A stretch of 49,528 nt of DNA from Candidatus Poribacteria bacterium (GTDB lineage: Bacteria; Poribacteria; WGA-4E; WGA-3G), in contig JAPPBX010000011.1 of assembly GCA_026702755.1 (NCBI GenBank), positions 1 to 49,528 on the forward strand, in the 5' to 3' direction. The notes beneath the pieces were generated by a model, which saw only the letters and a list, made by a program, of their open reading frames with translations, ran no database searches and was not told the origin of the DNA. The translations under genes were made by a program, and so were the position numbers. Below, piece by piece: positions 33,486 to 41,591 of this stretch. Within the stretch, counting starts at the first letter, position 1; each line of letters opens with the position of its first letter.

Positions 33486-35306
33486 TTAATCGCCGCTTGT
33501 CGCGGGGGCGTGTTCAGGTTCTGCCTGCGGAATCCAATCCGATTCCTCACCAGGTACACTATATTCATAAGGACCCCGGTAAACAGTCGGGATTTGACCG
33601 AAATTGCCGTGCGGCACCGGTGTAGGTGCCTCCCACTCCAACGTATTTACATGCCAAGGGTTTTTCTCGGCGACTTTGCCGCGGTACATACTCCAGAAGA
33701 AGTTAAAGACCAGTATCAATTGTGCGAAGCCGAGGGTAAACGCACTCATCGTAATAAAGATGTTCATACCCTCAAACTGCTGCAAAAATTCATACTGCAT
33801 CGGGTTGGAGATTCGCCGCATGTGTCCGCCTACACCGAGAATATGCATCGGGAAGAAGGTGCAGTTGAAAGCGATGAACGTCAACCAAAAATGAATCTTC
33901 GAGAGTACATCGTTCATGTGGCGACCATACATCTTCGGAAACCAGAAGATGATGCCACCGAACATAGCGAACAGACTTCCACCGAACACAACATAGTGGA
34001 TGTGTGCGACAATGTAATAGGTATCGTGGATGAAGATGTCCACCGGCGTATTTGCCATATAGATACCGCTGAGTCCACCAATCACAAACATCGAAACAAA
34101 AGCAATCGCGTGAAGCATCGGCGTTGTAAATCGGATTGAACCGCGGAACATTGTCCCAAGCCAGTTAAACGTCTTGATGGCTGATGGCACCGCAATGAGC
34201 ATCGTTGTCGTCATGAATATAGAACCGAGACCGGGCTGCATGCCACTCTGGAACATGTGGTGTCCCCAGACGATCCAACCCAAAAACGCGATGGCGATCA
34301 TGGCGTAAACCATAGAACGGTATCCGAAGATCGGTTTCCGTGAAAAGACAGCCACCAATTCGGAGGCAATGCCCATCCCCGGCAAGATAAGGATATAGAC
34401 TTCAGGGTGTCCAAAGAACCAGAAGAGATGTTGCCACAAGAGCGGATCACCGCCACCTTCCGCCGTAGCGGTAAAGAAAGTTGTTCCCGCAAGCCTATCA
34501 AAGATGAGAAGCGCGAGTGCCGAAGAAAGCACAGGGAACGCAAGTAGCAAGAGAATCGCAACAATGAAAAGCGACCAAATGACTAACGGCAGTCGGAAAA
34601 ACGTCATTCCGGGCGCACGCATATTGATAATCGTGGTGATATAGTTAATAGACCCCACCAAGGAGGAAAATCCTTGAATCAGCAGACTAATTGCCCAAAG
34701 GTTTTGCCCCCAGTCAACACCTGTCCACTGCGGGTCAGAAGAGAGAGGCGCGTAGCCTGTCCATCCAGCAGCTGCGTGTCCGCCGGGGACAAAGAACCCG
34801 ACTGTCATGATAATCGCAGCGAGGACTGCAAGCCAAAAGGAGAGCATGTTCAGGATAGGAAACGCCATGTCCCGTGTACCGATCATCAACGGAATTAGGA
34901 AATTTCCGAAGGCACCCACCAAGATAGGGACCACGACGAAGAACACCATAATAGTGGCATGCATCGTGAACAGCATGTTGTAAAATGCTGGCTCGACGAC
35001 CCCACTCGGCATATTGACTTCAAGCCATTCCTCTTTTTCAGATTCATAAATCCGTTCCCACATCCTATCAGCACCGGTGACAACTTCACCTTCGTCCAGA
35101 TACTGTTGCGATGCGCCGATGATGGGTAATGGTCTTTCGGGATAGGCGAGTTGCCATCTAAAGAGGAGCGCAAGCCCGCCACCGAGGAAGAGCATAATCA
35201 GTCCGTAGATGAGGAACTGCTTACCGATCATCTTGTGGTCAAGTGAAAAGATGTATTTGCGAATAAAACTTTCTTCATGATGTGACGAATGTTCGTTATC
35301 GTGCAT
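33486..35306 (-). CDS. ctaD: Cytochrome c oxidase subunit I (A1-type heme-copper oxidase)
   Basis: A 606-residue catalytic subunit with 12 or more helices that reduces oxygen and pumps protons. Visible: low-spin heme histidine in MHATIMVFFVVVP, GNFLIPLMIGTRDMAFP with the D-channel Asn and Asp, FWFFGHPEVYILILPG with the CuB histidine, Tyr and the Glu that defines A1-type enzymes, WGHHMFQSGM with the other CuB histidines, and HDTYYIVAHIHYVVFGGS with the heme a3 and a ligands. ATG 35304-35306 has AAGGAGG nine bases upstream. It begins 20 bases after the ctaC stop. Confidence 0.97.
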   Translation of the reverse strand: MHDNEHSSHHEESFIRKYIFSLDHKMIGKQFLIYGLIMLFLGGGLALLFRWQLAYPERPLPIIGASQQYLDEGEVVTGADRMWERIYESEKEEWLEVNMPSGVVEPAFYNMLFTMHATIMVFFVVVPILVGAFGNFLIPLMIGTRDMAFPILNMLSFWLAVLAAIIMTVGFFVPGGHAAAGWTGYAPLSSDPQWTGVDWGQNLWAISLLIQGFSSLVGSINYITTIINMRAPGMTFFRLPLVIWSLFIVAILLLLAFPVLSSALALLIFDRLAGTTFFTATAEGGGDPLLWQHLFWFFGHPEVYILILPGMGIASELVAVFSRKPIFGYRSMVYAMIAIAFLGWIVWGHHMFQSGMQPGLGSIFMTTTMLIAVPSAIKTFNWLGTMFRGSIRFTTPMLHAIAFVSMFVIGGLSGIYMANTPVDIFIHDTYYIVAHIHYVVFGGSLFAMFGGIIFWFPKMYGRHMNDVLSKIHFWLTFIAFNCTFFPMHILGVGGHMRRISNPMQYEFLQQFEGMNIFITMSAFTLGFAQLILVFNFFWSMYRGKVAEKNPWHVNTLEWEAPTPVPHGNFGQIPTVYRGPYEYSVPGEESDWIPQAEPEHAPATSGD

Positions 35307-35326
35307 TGTTATAGTCCTCCTTCCGC

Positions 35327-35992
35327 CTACTGAGGCCATCTTTCTTGTACCCAGGCATCATAGTCATCTTGGGCATGCACATTGAGGAACCCGAGCATTC
35401 CGGAGTGTCCAAATCCACACAATTCGGCACACGGAATTTCATAACGACCTGCCTTTGTTGCCTCAAACCAGACATCGATAAATCGGTTGGGCAAAGCATC
35501 CTGTTTGAGCCGTAACTGTGGCACGAAGAAACTGTGGATGACATCCTCAGCGGTTAAGCGGATATGCACGACCGCGTTGATCGGCACATGCAATTCGTTT
35601 TCTAAGTCCAAGTCATCATCTGTCCCGAACTCGTTATCGGGACCGGGATACGTCATATCCCAGTTAAACTGCTTTCCACTGACCTGGACAACAACATCTG
35701 GATTCTCAGGAAATTGTGTAGGCGACTTAATATTATTCCACTGCGGGTAACTGAACATCGCGAGCACAAAGACAATCACCGTTGTAACGGCTGTCCAAAC
35801 AATTTCCAGCGTTGTGCTTCCTTCAATGTAAGCCGCTCTCTTGCCTTCCTGATGCCGATATTTAATCAAGAAAACAATGAGGGTTCCCATTACAAGGACG
35901 AACACAATAAGGGTAAGCCAATAGATAGCGTGAAAGAGGTTATCAACGCCTTGCCCAAACGTTGATACGTTCTCTGGTAGCCATTGAAGCAT
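35327..35992 (-). CDS. ctaC: Cytochrome c oxidase subunit II
   Basis: A 221-residue subunit with two transmembrane helices (about 22-43 and 63-83) and a periplasmic cupredoxin domain. All CuA ligands are present: H153, C188, E190, C192, H196 and M199 (CAELCGFGHSGM). There is no cleavable signal and no fused heme c domain, so the enzyme is aa3-type and must take electrons from a separate cytochrome c or copper protein, several of which are encoded upstream. AAGGAGG five bases before ATG. First gene of the core oxidase set. Confidence 0.96.
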   Translation of the reverse strand: MLQWLPENVSTFGQGVDNLFHAIYWLTLIVFVLVMGTLIVFLIKYRHQEGKRAAYIEGSTTLEIVWTAVTTVIVFVLAMFSYPQWNNIKSPTQFPENPDVVVQVSGKQFNWDMTYPGPDNEFGTDDDLDLENELHVPINAVVHIRLTAEDVIHSFFVPQLRLKQDALPNRFIDVWFEATKAGRYEIPCAELCGFGHSGMLGFLNVHAQDDYDAWVQERWPQ

Positions 35993-36064
35993 CCAGTCCT
36001 CCTTAATAATGCGCTCCGCTTGTTGAAAAGCGAAAGGCGCGTAAGATTTTCGTTCCTAACAAGT

Positions 36065-36835
36065 CTAATTCGTTTGTGCAGACGCTGTGAAAGTTGCCGC
36101 CACGTAAGTCAATACACAAAATAGACCGGTAATCAGCATCGAGAGTGTCCACGGGGGTCCCTCGCCAACTGCTGTAGCTGTGTTAAGATAGAGACTCTGC
36201 CGAAAAGCAGCGAGTCCGTATGTTAACGGATTCAGTTTCATTGTCCATGCTAACCAACCAGGTACGCCTATACTCGGAAAAAACGCACCGGAGAGAAGCC
36301 AAATCGGAATCAACAGGAGATTCATAATCGCATGAAACCCCTGGGTTGAATCCATCCGCCACGCGATGAGTAGTCCGAGATTTGTCAAGCCAAACGCCAA
36401 AAGTGCCATCACACCGAGCGTGAGAAAGAGCGATGCTACACTGAATCGAATGCCGGTCATCGGTGCGAGGAGTAACAACAACACGCCTTGTAAAAGTGCT
36501 AACGTGGTTCCACCTAACGCTTGCGCGAGCACAAGCTGCCACCTCGGTACAGGCGCGACGAGTACGCCTTGCAAGAAACCTTCACGCCGGTCGTTCACCA
36601 CAGAAATTGTAGCGAAAATAGACGTAAAAAGCAAGACTAAAACGACGATACCGGGATAAAAATACGCAATATAACTAAGTCCATCTACCTCACCAGAAGG
36701 TTGAAAAGAGGCACTCAAACCACTTCCGATGAGAAGCCAAAATACTAAAGGTTGTGCGATAGCACTGAAAAGCCGACTTCGCTGACGATAAAACCTGATG
36801 ATTTCGCGCCACCAAATCGTTGCAATCGGTCTCAT
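36065..36835 (-). CDS. ABC-2 type transporter permease (DrrB-like)
   Basis: A 256-residue permease with six hydrophobic helices and the ABC-2 signature region (DRREGFLQGVLVAPVPRWQL; LLIPIWLLSGAFFP; NPLTYGLAAFRQ). It pairs with the ATPase upstream to form an exporter. A heptad foldback element fills the 96-base gap between the two genes and abuts the ATG, leaving no Shine-Dalgarno sequence. The position inside a respiratory cluster suggests export connected with oxidase maturation (heme, copper or lipid), but this is inference. Confidence 0.85.
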   Translation of the reverse strand: MRPIATIWWREIIRFYRQRSRLFSAIAQPLVFWLLIGSGLSASFQPSGEVDGLSYIAYFYPGIVVLVLLFTSIFATISVVNDRREGFLQGVLVAPVPRWQLVLAQALGGTTLALLQGVLLLLLAPMTGIRFSVASLFLTLGVMALLAFGLTNLGLLIAWRMDSTQGFHAIMNLLLIPIWLLSGAFFPSIGVPGWLAWTMKLNPLTYGLAAFRQSLYLNTATAVGEGPPWTLSMLITGLFCVLTYVAATFTASAQTN

Positions 36836-36836
36836 T

Positions 36837-36926
36837 AGCAGTCAGCAATCAGCAGTCAGCAGTCAGCAAAGAGGCGTTCAGTGTTGAAGAGCCTTCTTTC
36901 AACTGATGGCTGACAGCCGATAGCCA
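36837..36926. repeat. Heptad foldback element (clearest copy)
   Basis: AGCAGTC, AGCAATC, AGCAGTC, AGCAGTC, AGCAAAG follow one another exactly every 7 bases (36837-36871). A complementary arm AACTGAT, GGCTGAC, AGCCGAT ends at 36926. The centre has AAGAG/CTTCTTT-type pairing. It sits exactly between the ABC ATPase stop and the permease start. Confidence 0.88.
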
Positions 36927-36931
36927 TTCCT

Positions 36932-37906
36932 CTATACGAATGGGTTTCCTGTCAACTTTACGAATACGTCCTCTAACGTCGGTTTCCCGAACCGCACCGA
37001 TTGAATCTCATTTGGAAACGCCGCAACCACATCCCGGGCGAACTGATGCCCACGTTTACATTCAATGCGTAACCAATTATCCATTAAGACTGTCGAAACG
37101 CCGAACCGATCAGCAATAGCGGCATCAAGTGTCCCGCTGTTTGTGCTCTCTATGAGGACAACATCGCCACCGACCTGTGCCTTGAGTTCATTCGGTGTTC
37201 CGAGAGCGACCAACTTGCCTGTATCCAGAATACCTACCCTGTCGCATGCTTCGGCATCATCCAGTAAATGCGTTGTGAGTAGAACAAGAATATTTCCCGT
37301 CCGTGCGAGCACCTCAAGAGTGTCATTGAGTTGCCGACGCACTACTACATCCAATCCGCTCGTCGGCTCATCAAGGAGCAGAATGCGAGGCGAATGCAGC
37401 ACGGCTTTCGCAATTTCAACGCGTCTTTGCAAACCGCCAGATAGAATTTCCACACGTTCGGTTGCTCTGTCCGCGAGCCCAAAATGCTCAAGCAGTTCCG
37501 AAATTCGGGAGCGCAGCGTTTTACCAGCGAGACCATAAAGATGTCCCTGGTGTCGTAAATTCTCAACGACCGTGAGTTTCGCATCCAACCCTGGCTGTTG
37601 AAAAACAACACCCAAGAGGTGCCGAATCGCTTTTACCTCGGTCGCTAAATCGTGTCCGAGGATACGAACGCTGCCAGATGTTACCGGCATCAGCGTAGAC
37701 AGGATACGAAAAAGTGTTGTTTTGCCACTCCCATTCGGTCCGAGGAGTCCAAAAATCTCACCGCATGACACATCAAAACTGACATTGTCGAGTGCGCGCC
37801 GTGTTCGATAGGCGTGCGAAAGATTCTCTATCTTAATTCGACTGTCAGTTGTCAGTTGTCGGAAACCTTCAGTAGTTACGGAATTCAAAATCTCTGTGTC
37901 TACCAC
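36932..37906 (-). CDS. ABC transporter ATPase (DrrA/CcmA-like)
   Basis: A 324-residue ATPase: Walker A GPNGSGKTT, Q-loop VFQQPG, signature LSGGLQRR, Walker B LLLDEPTSGLD, switch LTTHLL, and a C-terminal extension ending in PTLEDVFVKLTG as in DrrA-type exporters. The start codon is GTG with GAGGG seven bases upstream. The first 22 residues, including RQLTTDSR, are encoded by a heptad foldback element; the family core starts at about residue 24 (IKIENLSHAY) and no later start codon is available before Walker A. It lies between the cupredoxin-like gene and its permease. Confidence 0.9.
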   Translation of the reverse strand: MVDTEILNSVTTEGFRQLTTDSRIKIENLSHAYRTRRALDNVSFDVSCGEIFGLLGPNGSGKTTLFRILSTLMPVTSGSVRILGHDLATEVKAIRHLLGVVFQQPGLDAKLTVVENLRHQGHLYGLAGKTLRSRISELLEHFGLADRATERVEILSGGLQRRVEIAKAVLHSPRILLLDEPTSGLDVVVRRQLNDTLEVLARTGNILVLLTTHLLDDAEACDRVGILDTGKLVALGTPNELKAQVGGDVVLIESTNSGTLDAAIADRFGVSTVLMDNWLRIECKRGHQFARDVVAAFPNEIQSVRFGKPTLEDVFVKLTGNPFV

Positions 37907-37945
37907 AAGGAAACCCTCTTGCTGACCGCTGACCGCTGATGGCTA
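37840..37945. repeat. Heptad foldback element at the ABC ATPase start
   Basis: GACTGTC, AGTTGTC, AGTTGTC, GGAAACC (from 37840) face TGCTGAC, CGCTGAC, CGCTGAT, GGCTAC (to 37945). It contains the GTG start of the ATPase gene and runs into the stop codon of the cupredoxin-like gene. Confidence 0.82.
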
Positions 37946-38719
37946 CTTCAGTTTCAATGTGAAATCTTGCGTGACAGTGCCGCCAGCTGCTACAGTAACA
38001 GCGACAGGTGCCTCGTTGTTAGTACCACATGCTTCATGCCAATAGCCGAGTTTGTAGTCGCCTGCTGGGACATCTTCAAGCGTGAACTCACCTTTTTCGT
38101 TCGTCACGGCAAAATAGGGATGCGGTACGTAGGCAATCCAAGCCGACATCCATCCGTGAATGTCGCATTTGACTGAGACGGGACCCTCCGCCTTCTTCAC
38201 CGCTTTGAGGGGCATTCTTCGGCGGTTTTTCGACTGCGGTTTGTTAACTGGATTGCTACTGAAGATATGGACATTGTGCATAATCTTATCCGAATTCAGC
38301 ATCGTCAACCGAGCACCGACTGGAACGATCTGCACATGTGGTGTGAATTTGCAACCATCCTGATCAATTTCCGGTTTGGCTGCTTTGTCAAAATCTTTAC
38401 CTTCCGAAATGTCAATTAGATAGACAATCGTATTTTTTAGAACGTTGCCTTCACCGACGACCAGTGATTCATCAAATTTTTCGTCAGCACCACAAACCTT
38501 CTCGTCTTTGGTGATTTCCAGTGCTTTCTTTTCAGGCACGTCCCCTTCAAACTTGACTACGCCGCTAATTGTGCCGCCATTGTTAACAGCCTTAGCTTTA
38601 TACGCTTTAGGAAACACCAACATTTCCATGTCTCCTGAACCGGAGTCAGCCGCGAAGGCACCACCGGCATAGCAACACGCGAGAAATACCGTGAAACTTG
38701 TCAACAAATAGGTTTTCAT
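37943..38719 (-). CDS. Periplasmic cupredoxin-like protein (methylamine-utilisation/MauL style)
   Basis: A 258-residue exported protein: signal peptide to about A24, then a beta-sandwich with type I copper-like ligands: H148 in MHNVH, C185, H188 and M191 in CDIHGWM, plus H128 upstream. The C-terminal 55 residues (GEFTLEDVPAGDYKLGYWHE) form a carboxypeptidase regulatory-like strand module. It is a paralogue of the protein at 45159-45908. Position suggests a soluble or tethered electron carrier or copper carrier for the oxidases. AAAGGAG precedes ATG. Stop codon lies in a repeat element. Confidence 0.82.
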   Translation of the reverse strand: MKTYLLTSFTVFLACCYAGGAFAADSGSGDMEMLVFPKAYKAKAVNNGGTISGVVKFEGDVPEKKALEITKDEKVCGADEKFDESLVVGEGNVLKNTIVYLIDISEGKDFDKAAKPEIDQDGCKFTPHVQIVPVGARLTMLNSDKIMHNVHIFSSNPVNKPQSKNRRRMPLKAVKKAEGPVSVKCDIHGWMSAWIAYVPHPYFAVTNEKGEFTLEDVPAGDYKLGYWHEACGTNNEAPVAVTVAAGGTVTQDFTLKLK

Positions 38720-38734
38720 TTTTTCTCCTTTAAT

Positions 38735-38820
38735 AGTTATCAGTTATCGGTTGTCAGTTTTCAGTTAAAGAGCCTTTCGATTTAGCTTAGGTATCTTTTG
38801 AACTGAGTGCTGATAACTGA
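38735..38820. repeat. Heptad foldback element
   Basis: AGTTATC, AGTTATC, GGTTGTC, AGTTTTC, AGTTAAA in exact 7-bp phase (38735-38769) face AACTGA, GTGCTGA, TAACTGA ending at 38820. It lies just upstream of the cupredoxin-like gene's ribosome site. Confidence 0.85.
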
Positions 38821-38903
38821 AGATAATAGATCTTTATAATCAATGATACACCATCAATCGGCGCGCTTCCAAAGCGCGCCTACCAGCAGGTGTTTCTATA
38901 TTT

Positions 38904-40622
38904 TTATACTTCTTCCGAATTTCTCCGCTGTACGACTGCCCTTAAACCGAAAAGCAAGCCGAGAGAGAGAATTGCAATCAAAGGCGGATAAACGAACCGT
39001 CTTGAAGATGGAACAGGTTCAAGGACAAAAGTATACCAGCTTGTCATCACCCGTTTTGTGTCAACATCACCGTTCGCGCCATCCCATGCAGAGAAAGCGA
39101 TTGGGACAAAGACATCGGGTTCAAGCTGCAAATCCTTCTTATCATCGGTCTTTAAGGCACGTTTCACCCACAATTTGTATTGTCCATCTGTGTAGGCACT
39201 CTGTACTTGGAGTTCGCCTTGTGCTTCTTGAACTTCGGCATTGTTGATTCCCTTAGCAGTCAACTCTGTCACCTGCTCAGGTGCGGAGGCTTTCCAATGC
39301 CACAGATAGACCGGTAACCTACCACCCCATAAGAAATAGGGTTTCGGTGCGGTCGGACCTTGCGGCACCTTCACCGGAAATTGAATCGCCAATGCGTCCT
39401 CAAGGGTTTTCCCGGTTTCTTCATCCGTTTCGTCGCCAACCGTGTGTGTGCGGTCATCCCACGTAAAGAGGAACGCGACCTCTGTGTCATTGTAAAACGA
39501 TTTGACATTTACGGAATCAATTGTCGGGTTAAACTGGCGAGGCTCAATGACGACCTGTCCGACAAGGGGGAAATACCGAGATTGAAGCGTTTCCCATGCA
39601 GCATCATCCATTGGCGGTAACGCACCTTGAACGTATTGTGCTCGGAGCACGTTATTCCCAATTGCCGATTCAGGACGTTTCTCAGGCGAAAGAGATTTCA
39701 CGTAGTTCGCTAAATGCCAACTCTTTTCATAAACAACCTTCATCGCATCATCATACATCTGTTTTTCTGCAGCTGTAAGTTCTGTACCTTCTGCAAGATT
39801 GAGCGCCATGTCAACAGCAGCATCGTATTTCTCGTAAAGCTGCGCGGATTCCTCTTCCTCAGCCTCCGTCATTTCATCTTTGTTGTCTAATTCGATCATG
39901 CGACTGGATTCCTCAGATGTCAGTCCGAAGCCTGGAAAGGTATCGCCTTCAAAAGCTGGCATAGGTGAACCGGCAATTCCGCCGATGAAGCGCTTGAAGA
40001 TGTCTTCGACATCAGCGCCGCCTCGGTAATTCCAACCCTGTGCCAGATTTGCCGGCCACGTCTGGAATCCCCACTCATCGGTCAGGTCCGGTGCAGAGGT
40101 GCCATCCCCTCTTCCGATGTTTCCATGGCATTCCACACAACCGAGTTCGATGTAAAGTTCTTTTCCGGTTTCCACGCTCTGCTCAGAGTAAGAAATTTTC
40201 CCAGACAGGTTAATCTGCTTTGGCGGTGCTTCAGCTTCCTTAAAGCCATCGTAGAAAGTTTTGATGTAGGCGACTACTTCCCAACGATCATTCGCACTTA
40301 AGGCAGTTTCCCATCCCGGCATAGATGAACCGGGCATCCCTTCGGTGATAATGTCAAATAGGTCTTGATCTGTTGGGAGTTCTCCAGCTTCCGTAGACCG
40401 GATTTTATACAAACCGCGTGTGAAATCCCTCGGTTTCGGAAGAAGGTTCTCAGCCGCGGAACCGTCGCCTCTACCTTCAGTACCGTGGCAGTGCGCGCAG
40501 CTATTCTCGTAAACCGCTTTTCCTTTTTCGGACGCTTCGGGAGCGTTTTGCGCGCGTCCCAACGTAAGAACACATAGTATTCCTAAAACCAGCATCAGGA
40601 GGACTACATTCTTTTTTCTCAT
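38904..40622 (-). CDS. Diheme cytochrome c fused to ethylbenzene-dehydrogenase gamma-like domain
   Basis: A 572-residue exported, membrane-anchored protein. Signal or anchor helix at 5-22; heme c motif C42-A-H-C-H46 and a second C162-V-E-C-H166; an acidic helical linker; then a region (about 345-540) resembling the heme b-binding gamma subunit of type II DMSO-reductase-family enzymes (EbdC, NxrC), with VVIEPRQFNPTIDSVNVKSF, EVAFLFTWDD and YLWHWKA; last, one helix (IAILSLGLLFGLRAV). No molybdenum enzyme gene is seen nearby. ATG lies one base after the preceding stop, with GGGGAGG nine bases upstream. Confidence 0.82.
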   Translation of the reverse strand: MRKKNVVLLMLVLGILCVLTLGRAQNAPEASEKGKAVYENSCAHCHGTEGRGDGSAAENLLPKPRDFTRGLYKIRSTEAGELPTDQDLFDIITEGMPGSSMPGWETALSANDRWEVVAYIKTFYDGFKEAEAPPKQINLSGKISYSEQSVETGKELYIELGCVECHGNIGRGDGTSAPDLTDEWGFQTWPANLAQGWNYRGGADVEDIFKRFIGGIAGSPMPAFEGDTFPGFGLTSEESSRMIELDNKDEMTEAEEEESAQLYEKYDAAVDMALNLAEGTELTAAEKQMYDDAMKVVYEKSWHLANYVKSLSPEKRPESAIGNNVLRAQYVQGALPPMDDAAWETLQSRYFPLVGQVVIEPRQFNPTIDSVNVKSFYNDTEVAFLFTWDDRTHTVGDETDEETGKTLEDALAIQFPVKVPQGPTAPKPYFLWGGRLPVYLWHWKASAPEQVTELTAKGINNAEVQEAQGELQVQSAYTDGQYKLWVKRALKTDDKKDLQLEPDVFVPIAFSAWDGANGDVDTKRVMTSWYTFVLEPVPSSRRFVYPPLIAILSLGLLFGLRAVVQRRNSEEV

Positions 40623-40623
40623 C

Positions 40624-41400
40624 TTAGTGTGCCTCCCCAAAGGTACGGAATTGATAACCGGTGTAGTCAGACAGAAAAAGGATGACATCCCAAATTTCGT
40701 CTTTTGTTAAGGAGTCTTCCCAGATAGGCATTGCCGAATCCCACGGCGTTCCCGATGCAGGTAATCCCGGGCCGCCTTTTGCTATTCGCCAAAAGAAGAA
40801 AGATTCTTGGAAGTTCGGAATAATTCCCGGGTCTTGGAAATTAGCAGGGAGCGGCTGGAGATATGGTGCGAAATGTCCTTGCCCATCAAGATGATCTCCA
40901 TGGCACGGAAAGCAATTCTGATGATAGACACGTCTACCGTTTTCAACATGCGCTTTGAACGCTTCCGGATCATCTTTTTCGTAATGCCGGAAGGGGTTCA
41001 CGACATCTTGCATCGTGCCAATGACCTCATCTTTATAAGTCAATTCAAGCGGCGGCGAAGGGTGCGCGTCACGCGGGCTTCCAGGGGGGTTTGCCCGCTG
41101 GGCAATAATCGAATAGGTATAACCGAGCAGAAAAAGCGGAATCAACACAGCGATAACGCGGCGGCGGACACGGCGATTGTTATCAACGAGCGTTTCACGG
41201 ATGGGGCGCAGAAACTCGCGAAACAGTGAATCCTCAACAGAGATATGCACCAAGACAGCGAGTAGAATCAACCCCATATACATCGCAATCACGCTTGCCG
41301 GTATCGGCACTGAGATGATATTCCCAATAATAAATCGCAGGAAGATCCAAGAACCGACCAGAATTATGAGACATATTGTGAAGAGCGACAATCTTTTCAT
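40624..41400 (-). CDS. Membrane-anchored monoheme cytochrome c
   Basis: A 258-residue protein with three helices (about 6-28, 36-53, 83-100), a Pro-rich linker and a C-terminal cytochrome c domain with C163-F-P-C-H167. A probable Met ligand lies in AMPIWEDSLT. It likely passes electrons at the membrane surface between the CydA-like subunit or bc-type complex and downstream oxidases. No Shine-Dalgarno is obvious before ATG. It is followed almost without gap by the diheme fusion gene. Confidence 0.85.
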   Translation of the reverse strand: MKRLSLFTICLIILVGSWIFLRFIIGNIISVPIPASVIAMYMGLILLAVLVHISVEDSLFREFLRPIRETLVDNNRRVRRRVIAVLIPLFLLGYTYSIIAQRANPPGSPRDAHPSPPLELTYKDEVIGTMQDVVNPFRHYEKDDPEAFKAHVENGRRVYHQNCFPCHGDHLDGQGHFAPYLQPLPANFQDPGIIPNFQESFFFWRIAKGGPGLPASGTPWDSAMPIWEDSLTKDEIWDVILFLSDYTGYQFRTFGEAH

Positions 41401-41525
41401 ATTTTTAATTATTAAGTTTCTGCTCTGCCTTCCACTTCGTTTCAGGCAGGCTTTTGGTTAATTCAAGACTGGATTTGAGACTTTTCAAGCAATTAAAAGA
41501 AAATCCTTTACTTGGATATTACCGC

Positions 41526-41545
41526 GCGAGGATGCAATCTTCGCC
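41526..41545. repeat. GCGAGG palindromic repeat
   Basis: GCGAGGATGCAATCTTCGCC is an imperfect member of the GGCGAGG hairpin family, in the 191-base gap between two cytochrome genes. Nothing else was recognised in that gap. Confidence 0.6.
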
Positions 41546-41591
41546 AACGACGGTATGGGCTCATGTTCACCATAGCACCCTGTGTTGTGTG

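Noticed and set aside
33363-34139. 258-codon plus-strand frame opposite ctaD
   Set aside because: ctaD shows all heme-copper ligands on the other strand; this frame crosses the octad repeat and has no homology signal.
35327-35992. caa3-type oxidase (subunit II with heme c)
   Set aside because: Subunit II has only the CuA domain; no CxxCH is present.
36837-36926. CRISPR-like interpretation of regularly spaced repeats
   Set aside because: Units are 7 bp and contiguous with no spacers, arms are inverted, and no cas genes are present.
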